64,000 nucleotides of DNA from Melaminivora jejuensis (GCF_017811175.1 NZ_JACWIJ010000002.1:3282501-3346500); one strand, 5' to 3'; shown: positions 29,842 to 39,635, counted from the stretch's first letter. Numbers and translations are program-made. The notes: generated from the sequence alone by a model not told the origin.

Positions 29842-30567
29842 ATGAACGACAACTCACCCTTTGGTTTCGGACGCTTCGTCCCGGGTTTCGATTTCCTGCA
29901 GAGCCTGGCCAAGGGCGCTGCCAGCGGTATGCCAGGCCTGTCCGGCGTGCCGGGCATGGGCGCGCTGTCCGGCTGGGTGGCGCCCACGGCCAACGTGCAG
30001 GAACTGGACAAGCGCATCCAGGAGCTCAAGGCCGTGCAGTTCTGGCTGGAGCAGAACGCGCGCGCTCTCTCGGCTACGGTGCAGGCGCTGGAAGTGCAGA
30101 AGATGACGCTGGCCACACTGGCCGGCATGAACGTCGCCGTGGGCGACATGGCGGCCGCCTTTGGCGGCGCCATGGGTGCTGCGGCCCCTGCCGGCGCGGC
30201 CAGCGCCAGCGCAGCCCCGGAAAAGACCGCCGCCGAGGCTGCGCCCGCCGGTGCCGAGGCGGCTCAGACCGGCGGCGCTGCCATGGCCATGGCCGATCCA
30301 CTGCAGTGGTGGGGTGCGCTGACCAGCCAGTTCCAGCAGATCGCCGCCCGCGCCATGCAGGACGCGGCCACGCAGCAGGCGGCCTTCGACGCCACCCGGG
30401 ACATGGCCAGTGGCGCACTCAAGACCGCCAGCGACATGGCAGCGCAATGGACTCAGGCCCAGGCGGCGCCCGGCGATGCGCCCGCCAAGCGAGCAGCCAA
30501 GCGTGCCCCAGCGCCCGCTGCGGCAAAGGCGCAGGCACCCAAGCCTGCTGCCAGGAAAAAAGCATGA
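29842..30567 (+). CDS. phaM: PhaM-type polyhydroxyalkanoate granule regulator
   Basis: 241 aa. The N-terminal half (NSPFGFGRFVPGFDFLQSL ... VQELDKRIQELKAVQFWLEQNARAL) matches the PhaM family, which activates PHA synthase and ties granules to the nucleoid. A low-complexity Ala-rich middle is followed by a basic Lys/Ala/Pro tail (PAKRAAKRAPAPAAAKAQ), the DNA-binding part in characterised PhaM. GAGGAGG precedes the ATG. It implies that the organism stores polyhydroxyalkanoate. A dispersed repeat begins four bases after the stop. Confidence 0.85.
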   Translation: MNDNSPFGFGRFVPGFDFLQSLAKGAASGMPGLSGVPGMGALSGWVAPTANVQELDKRIQELKAVQFWLEQNARALSATVQALEVQKMTLATLAGMNVAVGDMAAAFGGAMGAAAPAGAASASAAPEKTAAEAAPAGAEAAQTGGAAMAMADPLQWWGALTSQFQQIAARAMQDAATQQAAFDATRDMASGALKTASDMAAQWTQAQAAPGDAPAKRAAKRAPAPAAAKAQAPKPAARKKA

Positions 30568-30570
30568 AAA

Positions 30571-30619
30571 GTGGCTTTTCCCCTTGCTGGACAAGCGCTG
30601 GCAGCTATTGAAACGATAG
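30571..30619 (+). repeat. Dispersed short repeat, copy 4
   Basis: A forward copy around CCTTGCTGGACAAGCGCTGG then CAGCTATTG fills the 65-base gap between the convergent phaM and YXWGXW genes, where a terminator would be expected. Confidence 0.85.
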
Positions 30620-30632
30620 TCTTCGGCGGCGC

Positions 30633-31048
30633 TCAACGCCGATGCGGGTTGTTCGGGTGGCGATCATGGCGGTTGGGTACGCCGTCGCGGTCGCGATCCC
30701 AGCGCCCCCCTCGAATTCCCAGCGTCCGCCATGCTGGCGCCATTGCGGCTGGCGGTAGTGCTGGGCCTGGCGCACGCGCAGCCATTGGCCGGGCACCCAG
30801 ACGTAGCGCTGGCCGCGCCATTCCCAATGGCCCTGCGACCAGACCATGCCCCGGCGCGGTGCCGGTATGCGCTCGTAGCGTGGTGCTGGCGGGGGCGGCA
30901 TGACGTGCCTCGGCAGGGCCGCGTGCTGCGGGCCGGTCTGGATGACGACGGTGGCGCTGGGCGCCGCTTGGGCGGCAGCGGCTCCCGCCAAGCCGAAGAT
31001 AAGCGCCAGGGCAGCCCGGCGGGCGTAGTCAAGCGTGGCGTGTGTCAT
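30633..31048 (-). CDS. YXWGXW repeat protein (single-base frameshift in the given sequence)
   Basis: About 138 aa when repaired. A signal peptide (AALALIFGLAGAAAAQA-A) is followed by the aromatic block MVWSQGHWEWRGQRYVWVPGQW typical of the YXWGXW family of exported betaproteobacterial proteins. The frame breaks in six C at 30705-30710; a seventh joins RWEFEGG to RWDRDRDGVPNRHDRHPNNPHRR, an Asp/Asn-rich tail that resembles a calcium-binding DxDxDG loop. Function is unknown. Confidence 0.8.
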
Positions 31049-31203
31049 GAAGTGCTCCGTTGTGCAAGAGGAAACGCCATCCATGCTCGGGTGCCTGCGT
31101 CAAGCGCCATGCCGGAGGAGGTTGTGCGTGTGCAAAATCTTGTGAGCAGGTGTCACGCACGGGCCATCTGCCGAATCGCTTGAAGATTCAGGAGCAGCCG
31201 CCT

Positions 31204-31250
31204 AAGCCTTGCCTGTCAAGCGTGTGCAGCTCTATTTGAAATAGCAAAAA
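31204..31250 (+). repeat. Dispersed short repeat, copy 5 (diverged)
   Basis: AAGCCTTGCCTGTCAAGCGT then GTGCAGCTCTATTTGAAATAGCAAAAA, upstream of the zinc-ribbon gene. The inner TCTATTTGAAATAG is a small palindrome. Confidence 0.7.
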
Positions 31251-31267
31251 TCGTTTGGAGACCACCC

Positions 31268-32371
31268 ATGAGCAAAGCCCTGCGCCTGTCCGAGAAATGG
31301 TTTCGCCGTGGCCTGTGGCTGGTGGCGCTGATCTTCGCCAGCTTCCTGATCGGGCTGGGAGGCGCAGTCGTCGGCGATCTGCCCAAGGTCGAGCGGGCGC
31401 TGGTGCTGGACGACTTCCTCGACATGGCGCAAGTGCAGCCCCTGCGCGATCAGGAGCGGCTGGCGAGCGAACGCTCGCAGCAGGCGCAAAAGGCGCTGGA
31501 GCAGGCGCAGCTTCAGCAGACCAAGGCTGCAGGCGCCACGCGCGCCGAGCGCGAGACCTTCGACAACTGGCTGGCCACGCGCAGCGTCACGCAGCGCTCC
31601 GAGCATGATCCACAGGTGCTGGCGCGCACCCAGCAGCTCGATGCGCTGGTGGCGCAGGAGCGGCGCGCGCAGCAGGCCGTGCAGGCGCAACAGCAGGTGC
31701 TGCTGGACGCGCGCCAGAGCGCGCAAGGCGCCCAGGCGCGTCTGGCGACGCTGGAAGAGGCCGGCTGGCAGCGTCTGCGCGCCGAGCAGCGCCGGGTGGA
31801 GCTGCGCGTCTTCCTGTACCGCCTGGCGCTGACGCTGCCGCTGCTGGCGCTGGCCGGCTGGCTGTTCGCCAGAAAGCGCCACAGCACCTGGTGGCCCTTC
31901 GTCTGGGGTTTCATTTTCTTTGCGCTGTTCGCCTTCTTCGTCGAACTCGTGCCCTATCTGCCCAGCTATGGCGGCTACGTGCGCTATGCGGTGGGCATCG
32001 TGCTCACGGTGCTGGTGGGGCGCTGGGTCATCCTGGCTTTGAATCGCTACCTGGAGCGCCAGCGCCAGGCGGAAGCCAAGCCCGACGCCCAGCGGCGTCT
32101 GGAGCTGGGCTACGACGCGGCGCTGACGCGCCTGGCCAAGGGCGTGTGCCCGGGCTGCGAGCGGGCGGTCGATCTGAAGGACACGGCCATCGATTTCTGC
32201 CCGCACTGCGGCATCGGCCTGTTCGACCGCTGCGGCGCCTGCGGCACGCGCAAGAGCGCCTTTGCGCGCTTTTGCCCGGCCTGCGGCACGCCGGCGGCGG
32301 CTCCCGCCGTCGCCGCTGCCAGCGCTACTGCTGCTGGGCCGGCGGCTTCAGGTAGCGGCGAAACCAGGTGA
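31268..32371 (+). CDS. Membrane protein with coiled coil and double zinc ribbon
   Basis: 367 aa. One hydrophobic segment lies near residues 17-36, then a Gln/Ala/Glu-rich coiled coil (about 60-180), then two or three membrane segments (about 188-260), and a C-terminal cytoplasmic part with cysteine pairs CPGC...CPHC and CGAC...CPAC, two zinc ribbons. The combination suggests an inner-membrane assembly or sensor protein, but I do not recognise a characterised family. The last 47 bases overlap the 3' end of the S9 peptidase gene on the other strand. Confidence 0.8.
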   Translation: MSKALRLSEKWFRRGLWLVALIFASFLIGLGGAVVGDLPKVERALVLDDFLDMAQVQPLRDQERLASERSQQAQKALEQAQLQQTKAAGATRAERETFDNWLATRSVTQRSEHDPQVLARTQQLDALVAQERRAQQAVQAQQQVLLDARQSAQGAQARLATLEEAGWQRLRAEQRRVELRVFLYRLALTLPLLALAGWLFARKRHSTWWPFVWGFIFFALFAFFVELVPYLPSYGGYVRYAVGIVLTVLVGRWVILALNRYLERQRQAEAKPDAQRRLELGYDAALTRLAKGVCPGCERAVDLKDTAIDFCPHCGIGLFDRCGACGTRKSAFARFCPACGTPAAAPAVAAASATAAGPAASGSGETR

Positions 32372-34655
32372 TCTGCTCCTGCGCGGCATAGAGCTGGTTG
32401 GCGCTGTTGCGCAGGCCGTGCGGCTCGCCGACAAAGCGCAGGATGCGCGCGTCGGTGCCGGTGCTGCGGATGTCGGCATAGAAGTTTTCCGCGATGCCGA
32501 CCGGCAGGAAGTCCTGGGTGCCGTGGAAGATCAGCGTCGGCGTGCGCACGCTGGCGCCGTGGAAGCCGGGCGAGTCGGCCAGGTACTCGCTCCAGCGCGT
32601 CCCAGGACTGGCGCCTTGCAGATAGCCGATGTGGCTGGCATAGCCGGTCTGGAATTCGCTCACCAGATCCAGCAGGCTGCACTGCGGGTTGGCGGCAGCG
32701 TAGCGCTGCGGGTGGCGCACGATGCTTTGCGCCGTCATGTAGCCGCCATAGGAGCAGCCGCTGATGCCCACCTGGTCGGCCCGCGCCCAGCCGTGTGCCA
32801 CGACCTGGCCGGCGATCTCGGCCAGCTCGTCGATGTCCACCGCCCCGAAGTTGTCGCCGTCGGCCAGCTGGTTCCACAGCCGGCTGTCCAGGCCGGGGCG
32901 CTGCTGCAGCGGCACCATCAGCACGCCGATGCCGAAGCTGGGCAGCAGCGTGTGCGGGGACTCCACGTTCACGCCCCAGCGATTGCCCATCTCGCCGCCC
33001 GGGCCACCGGCCTGCCACAGCACCACGCGCTGGTTGACCGGCGGCCAGGGCGCATTGCCCGGGGCGAACCAGTAGCCCTGGCGCTGCTCGCCGCTGGCCA
33101 GGGTGAAGCTCACGCGCTGCTCGCGGACGCCGGCAGCGCCTTGCGCGGCCTGGTTGATGCTGGTCTGCACATGCGCTGCGCCGCTGTCGGCCTGGTGGCG
33201 CCACAGCTCGGGCGCACGGCTGGCCGAGGAGTTGAAATACAGCAGCTCACGCTGCGCCGGCAGGGCCAGCGGGGTGACGATGCTGCCTGCCGGGGTGCCG
33301 GCCAGCGGTGTCAGGCGTGCTTGGGAAAAATCGTATTTGTGCAGTTGCCGATCCATGCCGGCCAGCGGCGCCAGGATCAGCTCGTCGTCGGACAGCCAGG
33401 TCACTTCCAGGCCATCGTCGCCCGGGGCTGTCAGCACAGGCTCGTTAAGCACAGCCGAGGGCTGCAGGCTGGTGCCGGCGTCGGCAGTGCTTGCGACATC
33501 GAAGGCCAGCAGATGCGTCGATTGGGGCTTGTAGAAGGTGGCATGGGCGCGGCCTGCCAACTGCGCGGCCATGCCGACCTTGGCCAGCAAGCGCGTGCCT
33601 GAGGGGTTCCAGCTCAACGTGGATTGAAAGCCGAAGGCCAGCTCGGGGAAGCTGGCGGCGCGCACCTCGCGGGCCGCCAGTTGCGCGCTGGCCGTGTCGT
33701 GGATGGCCAGCCGGCTGTTGCGATGGAAGGGGTTGTCGGCCAGCGAGTACTGGCCCATGGCCTCGCGCACGGTCATGCTGGCCAGGGTTTCCTCGGTGCG
33801 CGGAGCTTTTTCCAGCCAATTGGTCAGCAGCGCGAAGCGCCGTCCGGCAGGGTCGAAGCGGGCCTCGGGCAGGATCGAGCCGCTGGGCAGGCTGGCCACC
33901 AGGCGCCGCGCGCCCGAGTGCAGGTCGAACAGCTCCAGGCGGGACTCGGCTGTGGTGGCCTCCAGCACGCGCGGCGTGCGCTGCGGGCCGGAGCCGGGGC
34001 GCGGCGGGGCGAAGTCCAGACGGGTGCGGATGGTCGGCACGGCCCGGCTGGTGCGCGCGCCGGCGGTACGGCCAGCGGGACTGCCGGCGCTGCTGCCACT
34101 GGCGTCGGCGCGCGTCAGCGTCAACGCCCAGCGCCCGCCCGGCGCGAGTGCCACGATCTGGCCGACGGGCAGAGACTCGTCGGTCACCGTCACGGTGCCG
34201 GTACGCCGGTCGAGGGTGGCGATGTGCCAGGCTGGCTCGCCATCGTCCGTGTCGGTATCCACGATGGGAAAGGCCAGGTGTTGGGCATCGACCCAGACGG
34301 CCCGGCCCGAACGGGCCTCGAATGCCTGGGCAGCCTCGGCGTCCAGCGGCATCGCGGAATAATCCAGCAGATCGACAAAAGCCCGGAGCTGGCCGGCGTT
34401 GACCAGTGCGCTGCGCCCGTCCGGTGCCAGCGGGGACAAGAAATACAGGTGTTGGGTTTCGATCAGGGCGCTCAGGCGCTGCACGTCCGCTGCGGGCAGC
34501 AGCGGGGCCGGCAGGGCGTCGGAGTGCAGGGTCAGCGATTGGGCGGCGGCGTTGCCGGCCAGCAGGCAGGAGCCGGCAAGGCTGGCTGCCAGCGCCACGC
34601 CGCGCACGCGGCGCGGCAGGGGTTGCAGCGGAAAAGAGAAGCGGGATGCAGACAT
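32325..34655 (-). CDS. S9-family prolyl oligopeptidase-like peptidase, exported
   Basis: 776 aa with a signal peptide (SLAGSCLLAGNAAA-Q). A long beta-propeller-like region occupies residues 40-530, followed by an alpha/beta hydrolase domain with nucleophile motif GCSYGG near residue 633, an Asp in the HGTQDFLPV stretch and the His in GEPHGL. Such enzymes cleave short peptides, here probably in the periplasm. Monocistronic on the minus strand. Confidence 0.9.
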   Translation of the reverse strand: MSASRFSFPLQPLPRRVRGVALAASLAGSCLLAGNAAAQSLTLHSDALPAPLLPAADVQRLSALIETQHLYFLSPLAPDGRSALVNAGQLRAFVDLLDYSAMPLDAEAAQAFEARSGRAVWVDAQHLAFPIVDTDTDDGEPAWHIATLDRRTGTVTVTDESLPVGQIVALAPGGRWALTLTRADASGSSAGSPAGRTAGARTSRAVPTIRTRLDFAPPRPGSGPQRTPRVLEATTAESRLELFDLHSGARRLVASLPSGSILPEARFDPAGRRFALLTNWLEKAPRTEETLASMTVREAMGQYSLADNPFHRNSRLAIHDTASAQLAAREVRAASFPELAFGFQSTLSWNPSGTRLLAKVGMAAQLAGRAHATFYKPQSTHLLAFDVASTADAGTSLQPSAVLNEPVLTAPGDDGLEVTWLSDDELILAPLAGMDRQLHKYDFSQARLTPLAGTPAGSIVTPLALPAQRELLYFNSSASRAPELWRHQADSGAAHVQTSINQAAQGAAGVREQRVSFTLASGEQRQGYWFAPGNAPWPPVNQRVVLWQAGGPGGEMGNRWGVNVESPHTLLPSFGIGVLMVPLQQRPGLDSRLWNQLADGDNFGAVDIDELAEIAGQVVAHGWARADQVGISGCSYGGYMTAQSIVRHPQRYAAANPQCSLLDLVSEFQTGYASHIGYLQGASPGTRWSEYLADSPGFHGASVRTPTLIFHGTQDFLPVGIAENFYADIRSTGTDARILRFVGEPHGLRNSANQLYAAQEQITWFRRYLKPPAQQQ

Positions 34656-34843
34656 GGTGGGCCTGGGTCAGAGCGCCGGGGACGGCGAAAGCCCCGCAGC
34701 GGCGACGGCGGCAGTGGGGCGGCGATGCCACCCGCATGGGAGGCGTGCCGGATTACTGCACAGGCCGCACCCGCCAGGCAAGAGGAAATTGCCCGCCCCC
34801 GGCGGGCTGCGGCTGGCGCCTGCCGGCGCGCTGCCGCAGTGCT

Positions 34844-36015
<1,172 letters not shown>

Positions 36016-36095
36016 AGGGGGCGGATTGTCCCAGAGCGCCCGCGCCTACACTGGCCGCATCACAGCAACCTGTTCAAACCCAAGGAGAAGAAAAG

Positions 36096-36566
36096 ATGCT
36101 CAGGATCATGATTGCCGTCGATGGCTCGCCGCTGGCGCTGGACGCCGTGGCCCACGCGCTGGATCTGGTGCGCCGTGGCGGCCTGCAGGCCACGCTGGTG
36201 CTGGGCCACGTGCAGGAGGAAGCCACGCTGCTGGAGCTGGCCACCCAGGGCGCGGACGCCGTGGCGCGTGCCAGCGTCGAGGCGGCCGAGCACCTGATGG
36301 CCTCGGCGCAGGCGCTGGTGCAGGCCGCCGGCGTGCCGCACGAGACCGAGGTCGGCCTGGGGCCGGTGGCGGCCACGCTGGTGGACATGGCCGAGCGCTG
36401 CGGCTGCGACGCGCTGATCATCGGCGCGCGCGGCCTGGGCGGGCTGCGCGGAGCGCTGCTGGGTTCGGTGTCGCAGCAGCTGGTACACCTCAGCACGGTG
36501 CCGGTCACGGTGGTCAAGCATGGCGAGGCGGTGCACGACGAGGCCGAAGACTCGGACATGGCCTGA
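36096..36566 (+). CDS. Universal stress protein (UspA family)
   Basis: 156 aa, a single Usp domain. The N terminus MLRIMIAVDGSPLAL and the nucleotide-binding GARGLGGLRGALLGSVSQQLVHLSTVPVTVV (G-2X-G-9X-GS type) indicate the ATP-binding subclass. AAGGAGAAG precedes the ATG. The stop codon abuts a perfect 35-base palindrome made from an end of the 163-bp element. The physiological signal is unknown. Confidence 0.93.
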   Translation: MLRIMIAVDGSPLALDAVAHALDLVRRGGLQATLVLGHVQEEATLLELATQGADAVARASVEAAEHLMASAQALVQAAGVPHETEVGLGPVAATLVDMAERCGCDALIIGARGLGGLRGALLGSVSQQLVHLSTVPVTVVKHGEAVHDEAEDSDMA

Positions 36567-36601
36567 GATCGTAAACACGCTCTGAGAGCGTGTTTACGAT
36601 C
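36567..36601. repeat. Perfect palindrome made of two element ends
   Basis: GATCGTAAACACGCTC, three bases, then its exact complement. The right half is the left end of the 163-bp element below; the left half is an orphan copy of an opposite end. It starts on the base after the usp stop codon and could act as an RNA hairpin. Confidence 0.85.
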
Positions 36602-36747
36602 CCCGCGCGGGTGCGCGAGCGCGGCCTCGGGCGGTCTGCGGCGTTGCAAATCCTCGCGATAGCACGGGCTATCGCTGCGGTTTGCGCCTGGCAGCCCATC
36701 CCGATCCGCACCCGCGCCCCTGCGCGCGGAGATCGTAAACGCGCTCT
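36585..36747 (+). mobile_element. 163-bp palindromic (MITE-like) element, copy 1
   Basis: It is bounded by AGAGCGTGTTTACGATC and its near-complement GATCGTAAACGCGCTCT, and has an inner 8-bp palindrome GCGATAGC/GCTATCGC at 36656-36675. A second copy at 43652-43814 is the exact same length and differs at two positions when reverse-complemented. No transposase is encoded, so if mobile it is non-autonomous. Open frames through it are translations of the repeat. Confidence 0.85.
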
Positions 36748-36769
36748 GAGCGCGCCCCGCGCCCATGAA

Positions 36770-36801
36770 GAAACGCCGGCAAGGCCGGCGTTTCGTTTGT
36801 C
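36770..36801 (+). terminator. Terminator between element copy 1 and the IS
   Basis: AAACGCCGGC (36771-36780) pairs with GCCGGCGTTT (36784-36793) over a three-base loop and is followed by CGTTTGTCT. It may have been the original terminator of the usp gene before the 163-bp element arrived. Confidence 0.75.
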
Positions 36802-36824
36802 TGCTACTGGTTTTGCTACTCTAA

Positions 36825-37753
36825 GGATTTGTCCGTAAATTAAAATTCCCCCGAGTCGCCCGTGATGCGAAGAAGGAGCGATAAATGGCCAAGGCGCATG
36901 CCAATTCGTGGGAGGTAACGGACGAGTTCTGGAAACTGGTAGAGCCGCTGGTGCCACAGCCAGTGCGCGATCCAGGCAAGCACTACGAACGCGCAGCCGG
37001 GGCGGGCCGCCCCGCAAAACCGCCACGGCTGGTGTTCGAGGCCATCATGTATGTGCTGCGCACAGGCTGCCAGTGGAAGGCGCTGCCGGCTGAACGCTTT
37101 GGCAGCGCCAGCGCGATCCATCACAAGTTCATGCTGTGGTCCAAGGCCGGGTTCTTCGAGAACCTGTGGAAGGCAGGGCTGGCCGAATACGACGACTGTG
37201 AAGGCATCGCCTGGCGCTGGCAGAGCATCGACGGCGCCATGTTCAAGGCGCCCTTGGCGCAGGAAGCTGTGGGGCGCAACCCGACGGATCGGGGAAAAAA
37301 AAGGCAGCAAGCGTCACCTGCTGGTGGACGGGCGTGGCGTCCCGTTGTCGCTCGTCGTGACCGGGGCGAACGCGCACGACGTGACGCAACTTGAGGCCGT
37401 GTTGTCTTGCTGCATGGTCAAACGCCCCACGCCCAAGCAGCGGCGCAGCAAGCACCTATGTGCTGATGCGGGCTACCCGGGCAAGAACGCCATGAAGATC
37501 ATTCTGGCCCACGGCTATATCCCGCATGTGGTGGGCCGCAAAAGCGAGGCAGAGCACAAAAAGCGTGATCCGAAGAAAAAAGCGCGCCGTTGGGTTGTGG
37601 AGCCTTGCCATGGCTGGTTCAACCGGTTCAGGAAATTACTGGTGCGCTACGAGAAGCTGGAGCACACGTTCCTCGCACTCAACCATCTCGCCGCCGCCAT
37701 CATCGCGCTGCGGAAAATCCACCTGCCCGTTAATATTATTTACGGATAAATCC
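36825..37753 (+). mobile_element. IS5-family insertion sequence (IS427/IS1031-like), 929 bp
   Basis: The terminal inverted repeats GGATTTGTCCGTAAATTA (left) and GGATTTATCCGTAAATAA (right, read inward) enclose a DDE transposase. The element is flanked by a 3-bp direct repeat TAA (36822-36824 and 37754-37756), a TNA-type duplication known for IS5-family subgroups. Removing it rejoins a copy of the short dispersed repeat on its right to the sequence on its left. The clean ends and duplication suggest a recent insertion. Confidence 0.88.
36885..37749 (+). CDS. IS5-family transposase in two overlapping frames
   Basis: The N-terminal frame (36885-37394) carries WRWQSIDGAMFKAP with the first catalytic Asp; the second frame (up to 37749) carries HLCADAGYPG and VVEPCHGWFNRFRKLLVRYEKLEH with the second Asp and the Glu. 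The frames meet at a run of eight A (37295-37302). Going from one to the other needs +1 (or -2), so expression would need slippage on the A run, by polymerase or ribosome; seven A would give one continuous frame. Two-frame organisation is known in the IS427 subgroup. AAGGAG precedes the ATG. Confidence 0.88.
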
Positions 37754-37756
37754 TAA

Positions 37757-37800
37757 ATATAGCTGTCAGCGCTTTCTACACAAGGCCTCAAGCCGCTTTT
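37757..37800 (-). repeat. Dispersed short repeat, copy 6 (reverse), IS target
   Basis: A reverse copy, TATAGCTGTCAGCGCTTTCT..., directly right of the IS target duplication. Its far end supplies the stop codon and last codons of the neighbouring minus-strand ORF. Confidence 0.8.
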
Positions 37801-38180
37801 CGCCAATATTTTGCGTCGGCTGGGCGCTGCAGCTTGCCATGCGGCAGGCTGGCCAGGCGGGCAAACATGCGCCGGCAATAGCCCGCGACCCACAGGCATT
37901 TGTTCAACTCATCGACGGGCAGCGGGCCGGAGACCACGACCAGGTCGTTGGCGTCGTCGATGCGCCCGGCGGCGCGCAGGCGCCGGCGCGCGTGCGCGGC
38001 CCAGGACTGGATGCGCGCCGGGCTGCCGTGCTGGTGCATCTCGCCGGTGTGCCGGTCGAAGGCAATCGCCACGGTGTCGGTCTTCAGGCGAAAGCGTCGC
38101 TCGCCGGTCACGGTGCTGGGTTGGTCGCGCAGGTCGTAGAGGTAGTAGCTGCCGGCCTTGAGCTGGTATTGCAAGTCCAT
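37788..38180 (-). CDS. Hypothetical protein
   Basis: 130 aa from ATG, MDLQYQLKAGSYYLYDLRDQ... ending KYWRKAA. No signal peptide or membrane segment; basic and Arg-rich in the middle ([11 protein letters not shown]). I do not recognise a family. The last codons and stop lie in a dispersed repeat copy, and the IS sits 35 bases beyond the stop. Codon use looks like that of its neighbours, so it is probably a real gene. Confidence 0.65.
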   Translation of the reverse strand: MDLQYQLKAGSYYLYDLRDQPSTVTGERRFRLKTDTVAIAFDRHTGEMHQHGSPARIQSWAAHARRRLRAAGRIDDANDLVVVSGPLPVDELNKCLWVAGYCRRMFARLASLPHGKLQRPADAKYWRKAA

Positions 38181-38396
38181 GGTCGATCGTCTCCGGGGGG
38201 CATTGTCCGGGCGCTGCCGGGCTGCCAAGGCCCGAACAACGCCCGATGTGCAGGGCATTTGCCCGCACCAGGCAATGGCTATCGTAGCAGCGCAAACGAT
38301 TGTGAAAGCCCTGCCGCCTGCGCGCAAGGCGCGGGGCCGGGCAAGGCGTAACCAGCGTCAGGGCGCTGGGAGGTTATGCGTTGAAGGGGCTGGCCC

Positions 38397-39575
38397 TCAG
38401 AAATCGACCAGGCTCAGGCCGACGCTGAAGACGGTGCGCTTCCTGTTGTAGTCCACCAGGCTGTCGCCATAGCCCGAAAACAGCTGCGTGTGCAGCCGCA
38501 GGTTGCTGCGCGGGCCGACCAGCTGTCCGCCCAGCACCTGCATCCAGTCCAGCCGCACCGAGCCGCGCGCGCTGCCGGCCAGGGCGTGGCGTGTGGTCAG
38601 CGTCAGGCGGTGGTCGCGGTTGACGTTCCAGCCCAGGGCGAACTCGGCGCGGCCGATGTGCTCGACGATGCCCGGGTTGTTGTCCTTGTCGCCGCCTTCC
38701 TTGATGCGCTTCCACACGCGGGCCGTGAGGCTGAAGCGGTCATCGAGCTCCAGGCCGGTCATCAGGTAGGTGCGGTTCCAGCTGCGCGACAGCGGGTCGC
38801 TCTGGCCGTTGGACTGGTGTACCAGGCCGATGCCGCTGTAGCGCCAGCGCCAGCCAAAGGGCAATTTGGCGTCGGTCGGATAGACGTACATGACCTCTGG
38901 CTCGTGGTCGGTGTTGCGAAACGGGCGCGAGATGCCGGGCGAGAACAGCTGCCAGTACGACTGCTGGGTGTAGCCGGCCCACAGCGAGTCGCGCAGGCCG
39001 CCGCGCGTGGGCAGCAGGCCGGTGGCCAGCTTGGTGCGCACCGACAGCTGCACGCGCATTTCGGTGCTGCGGTAGTCCACGCTGGAGCCGGCGCTGTTGA
39101 TGGGGTTTTCCGACAGGGGCTGGCGGTTGACGCTGCTGGCCGCCACCACCGACACGCTCATGGGCCGGTAGCCGCGAAAGCGCAGCTTGCCGCAGTCGGT
39201 GGCATCTTCCAGCTCCCAAAAGCGCGCCAGCGTGCTGTGCTGCTCGTCGCGGCAGCCGTCGGCCAGGGTGATCTCGATGGGCGGGGCCGGCGGTACGGCA
39301 GCCGGGGCCAGCGTGAGCACGGGTGTAGCGGCGCCGGGGTCGGCATTCCAGGAGGATGCCTGCGGGACGCCCGGCGCGGTCGGCGCCGGCTGCCCGCCAG
39401 CCCACTGGTCGAAGCAGGCCAGGCGCGCCTGATCCGCGTCCAGGGCGGCACACTGGCGCCAGCCGGCCTGGGCGCTGCTGCCCATGTCCGGGGCGGCGGG
39501 ACTGGGCTGGGCCAGGGTCGGCAGTGCTGCGGCGGACAGGGCGCAGCTCAGGGCAATGCGGGTCAGGGTAGTCAT
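38397..39575 (-). CDS. pldA: Outer-membrane phospholipase A
   Basis: 392 aa. A signal peptide (IALSCALSAAALPTLA-Q) is followed by a ~120-residue Ala/Pro-rich extension and then the OMPLA barrel. The active site GLVHQSNGQSDPLSRSWNRTY holds the His and Ser of the His-Ser-Asn triad. The last residue is Phe, as expected for BamA-inserted barrels. It hydrolyses phospholipids that reach the outer leaflet. The N-terminal extension is longer than in E. coli. Confidence 0.93.
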   Translation of the reverse strand: MTTLTRIALSCALSAAALPTLAQPSPAAPDMGSSAQAGWRQCAALDADQARLACFDQWAGGQPAPTAPGVPQASSWNADPGAATPVLTLAPAAVPPAPPIEITLADGCRDEQHSTLARFWELEDATDCGKLRFRGYRPMSVSVVAASSVNRQPLSENPINSAGSSVDYRSTEMRVQLSVRTKLATGLLPTRGGLRDSLWAGYTQQSYWQLFSPGISRPFRNTDHEPEVMYVYPTDAKLPFGWRWRYSGIGLVHQSNGQSDPLSRSWNRTYLMTGLELDDRFSLTARVWKRIKEGGDKDNNPGIVEHIGRAEFALGWNVNRDHRLTLTTRHALAGSARGSVRLDWMQVLGGQLVGPRSNLRLHTQLFSGYGDSLVDYNRKRTVFSVGLSLVDF

Positions 39576-39597
39576 GGCGGATTTTGGGTGTTTTTCG

Positions 39598-39635
39598 GGT
39601 TTTGCCCTTGCTGGACAAGCGCTGACAGCTATCAA
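39598..39635 (+). repeat. Dispersed short repeat, copy 7
   Basis: A forward copy around CCTTGCTGGACAAGCGCTGA then CAGCTATCAA, 22 bases upstream of the pldA start codon and downstream of rep. Confidence 0.85.

Noticed and set aside
36590..36838. A protein-coding gene starting MFTIPARVRERGLGRS, and its counterpart at 43504-43809
   Set aside because: Both are translations of the 163-bp palindromic element; the reading frame exists only because the repeat is GC-rich.
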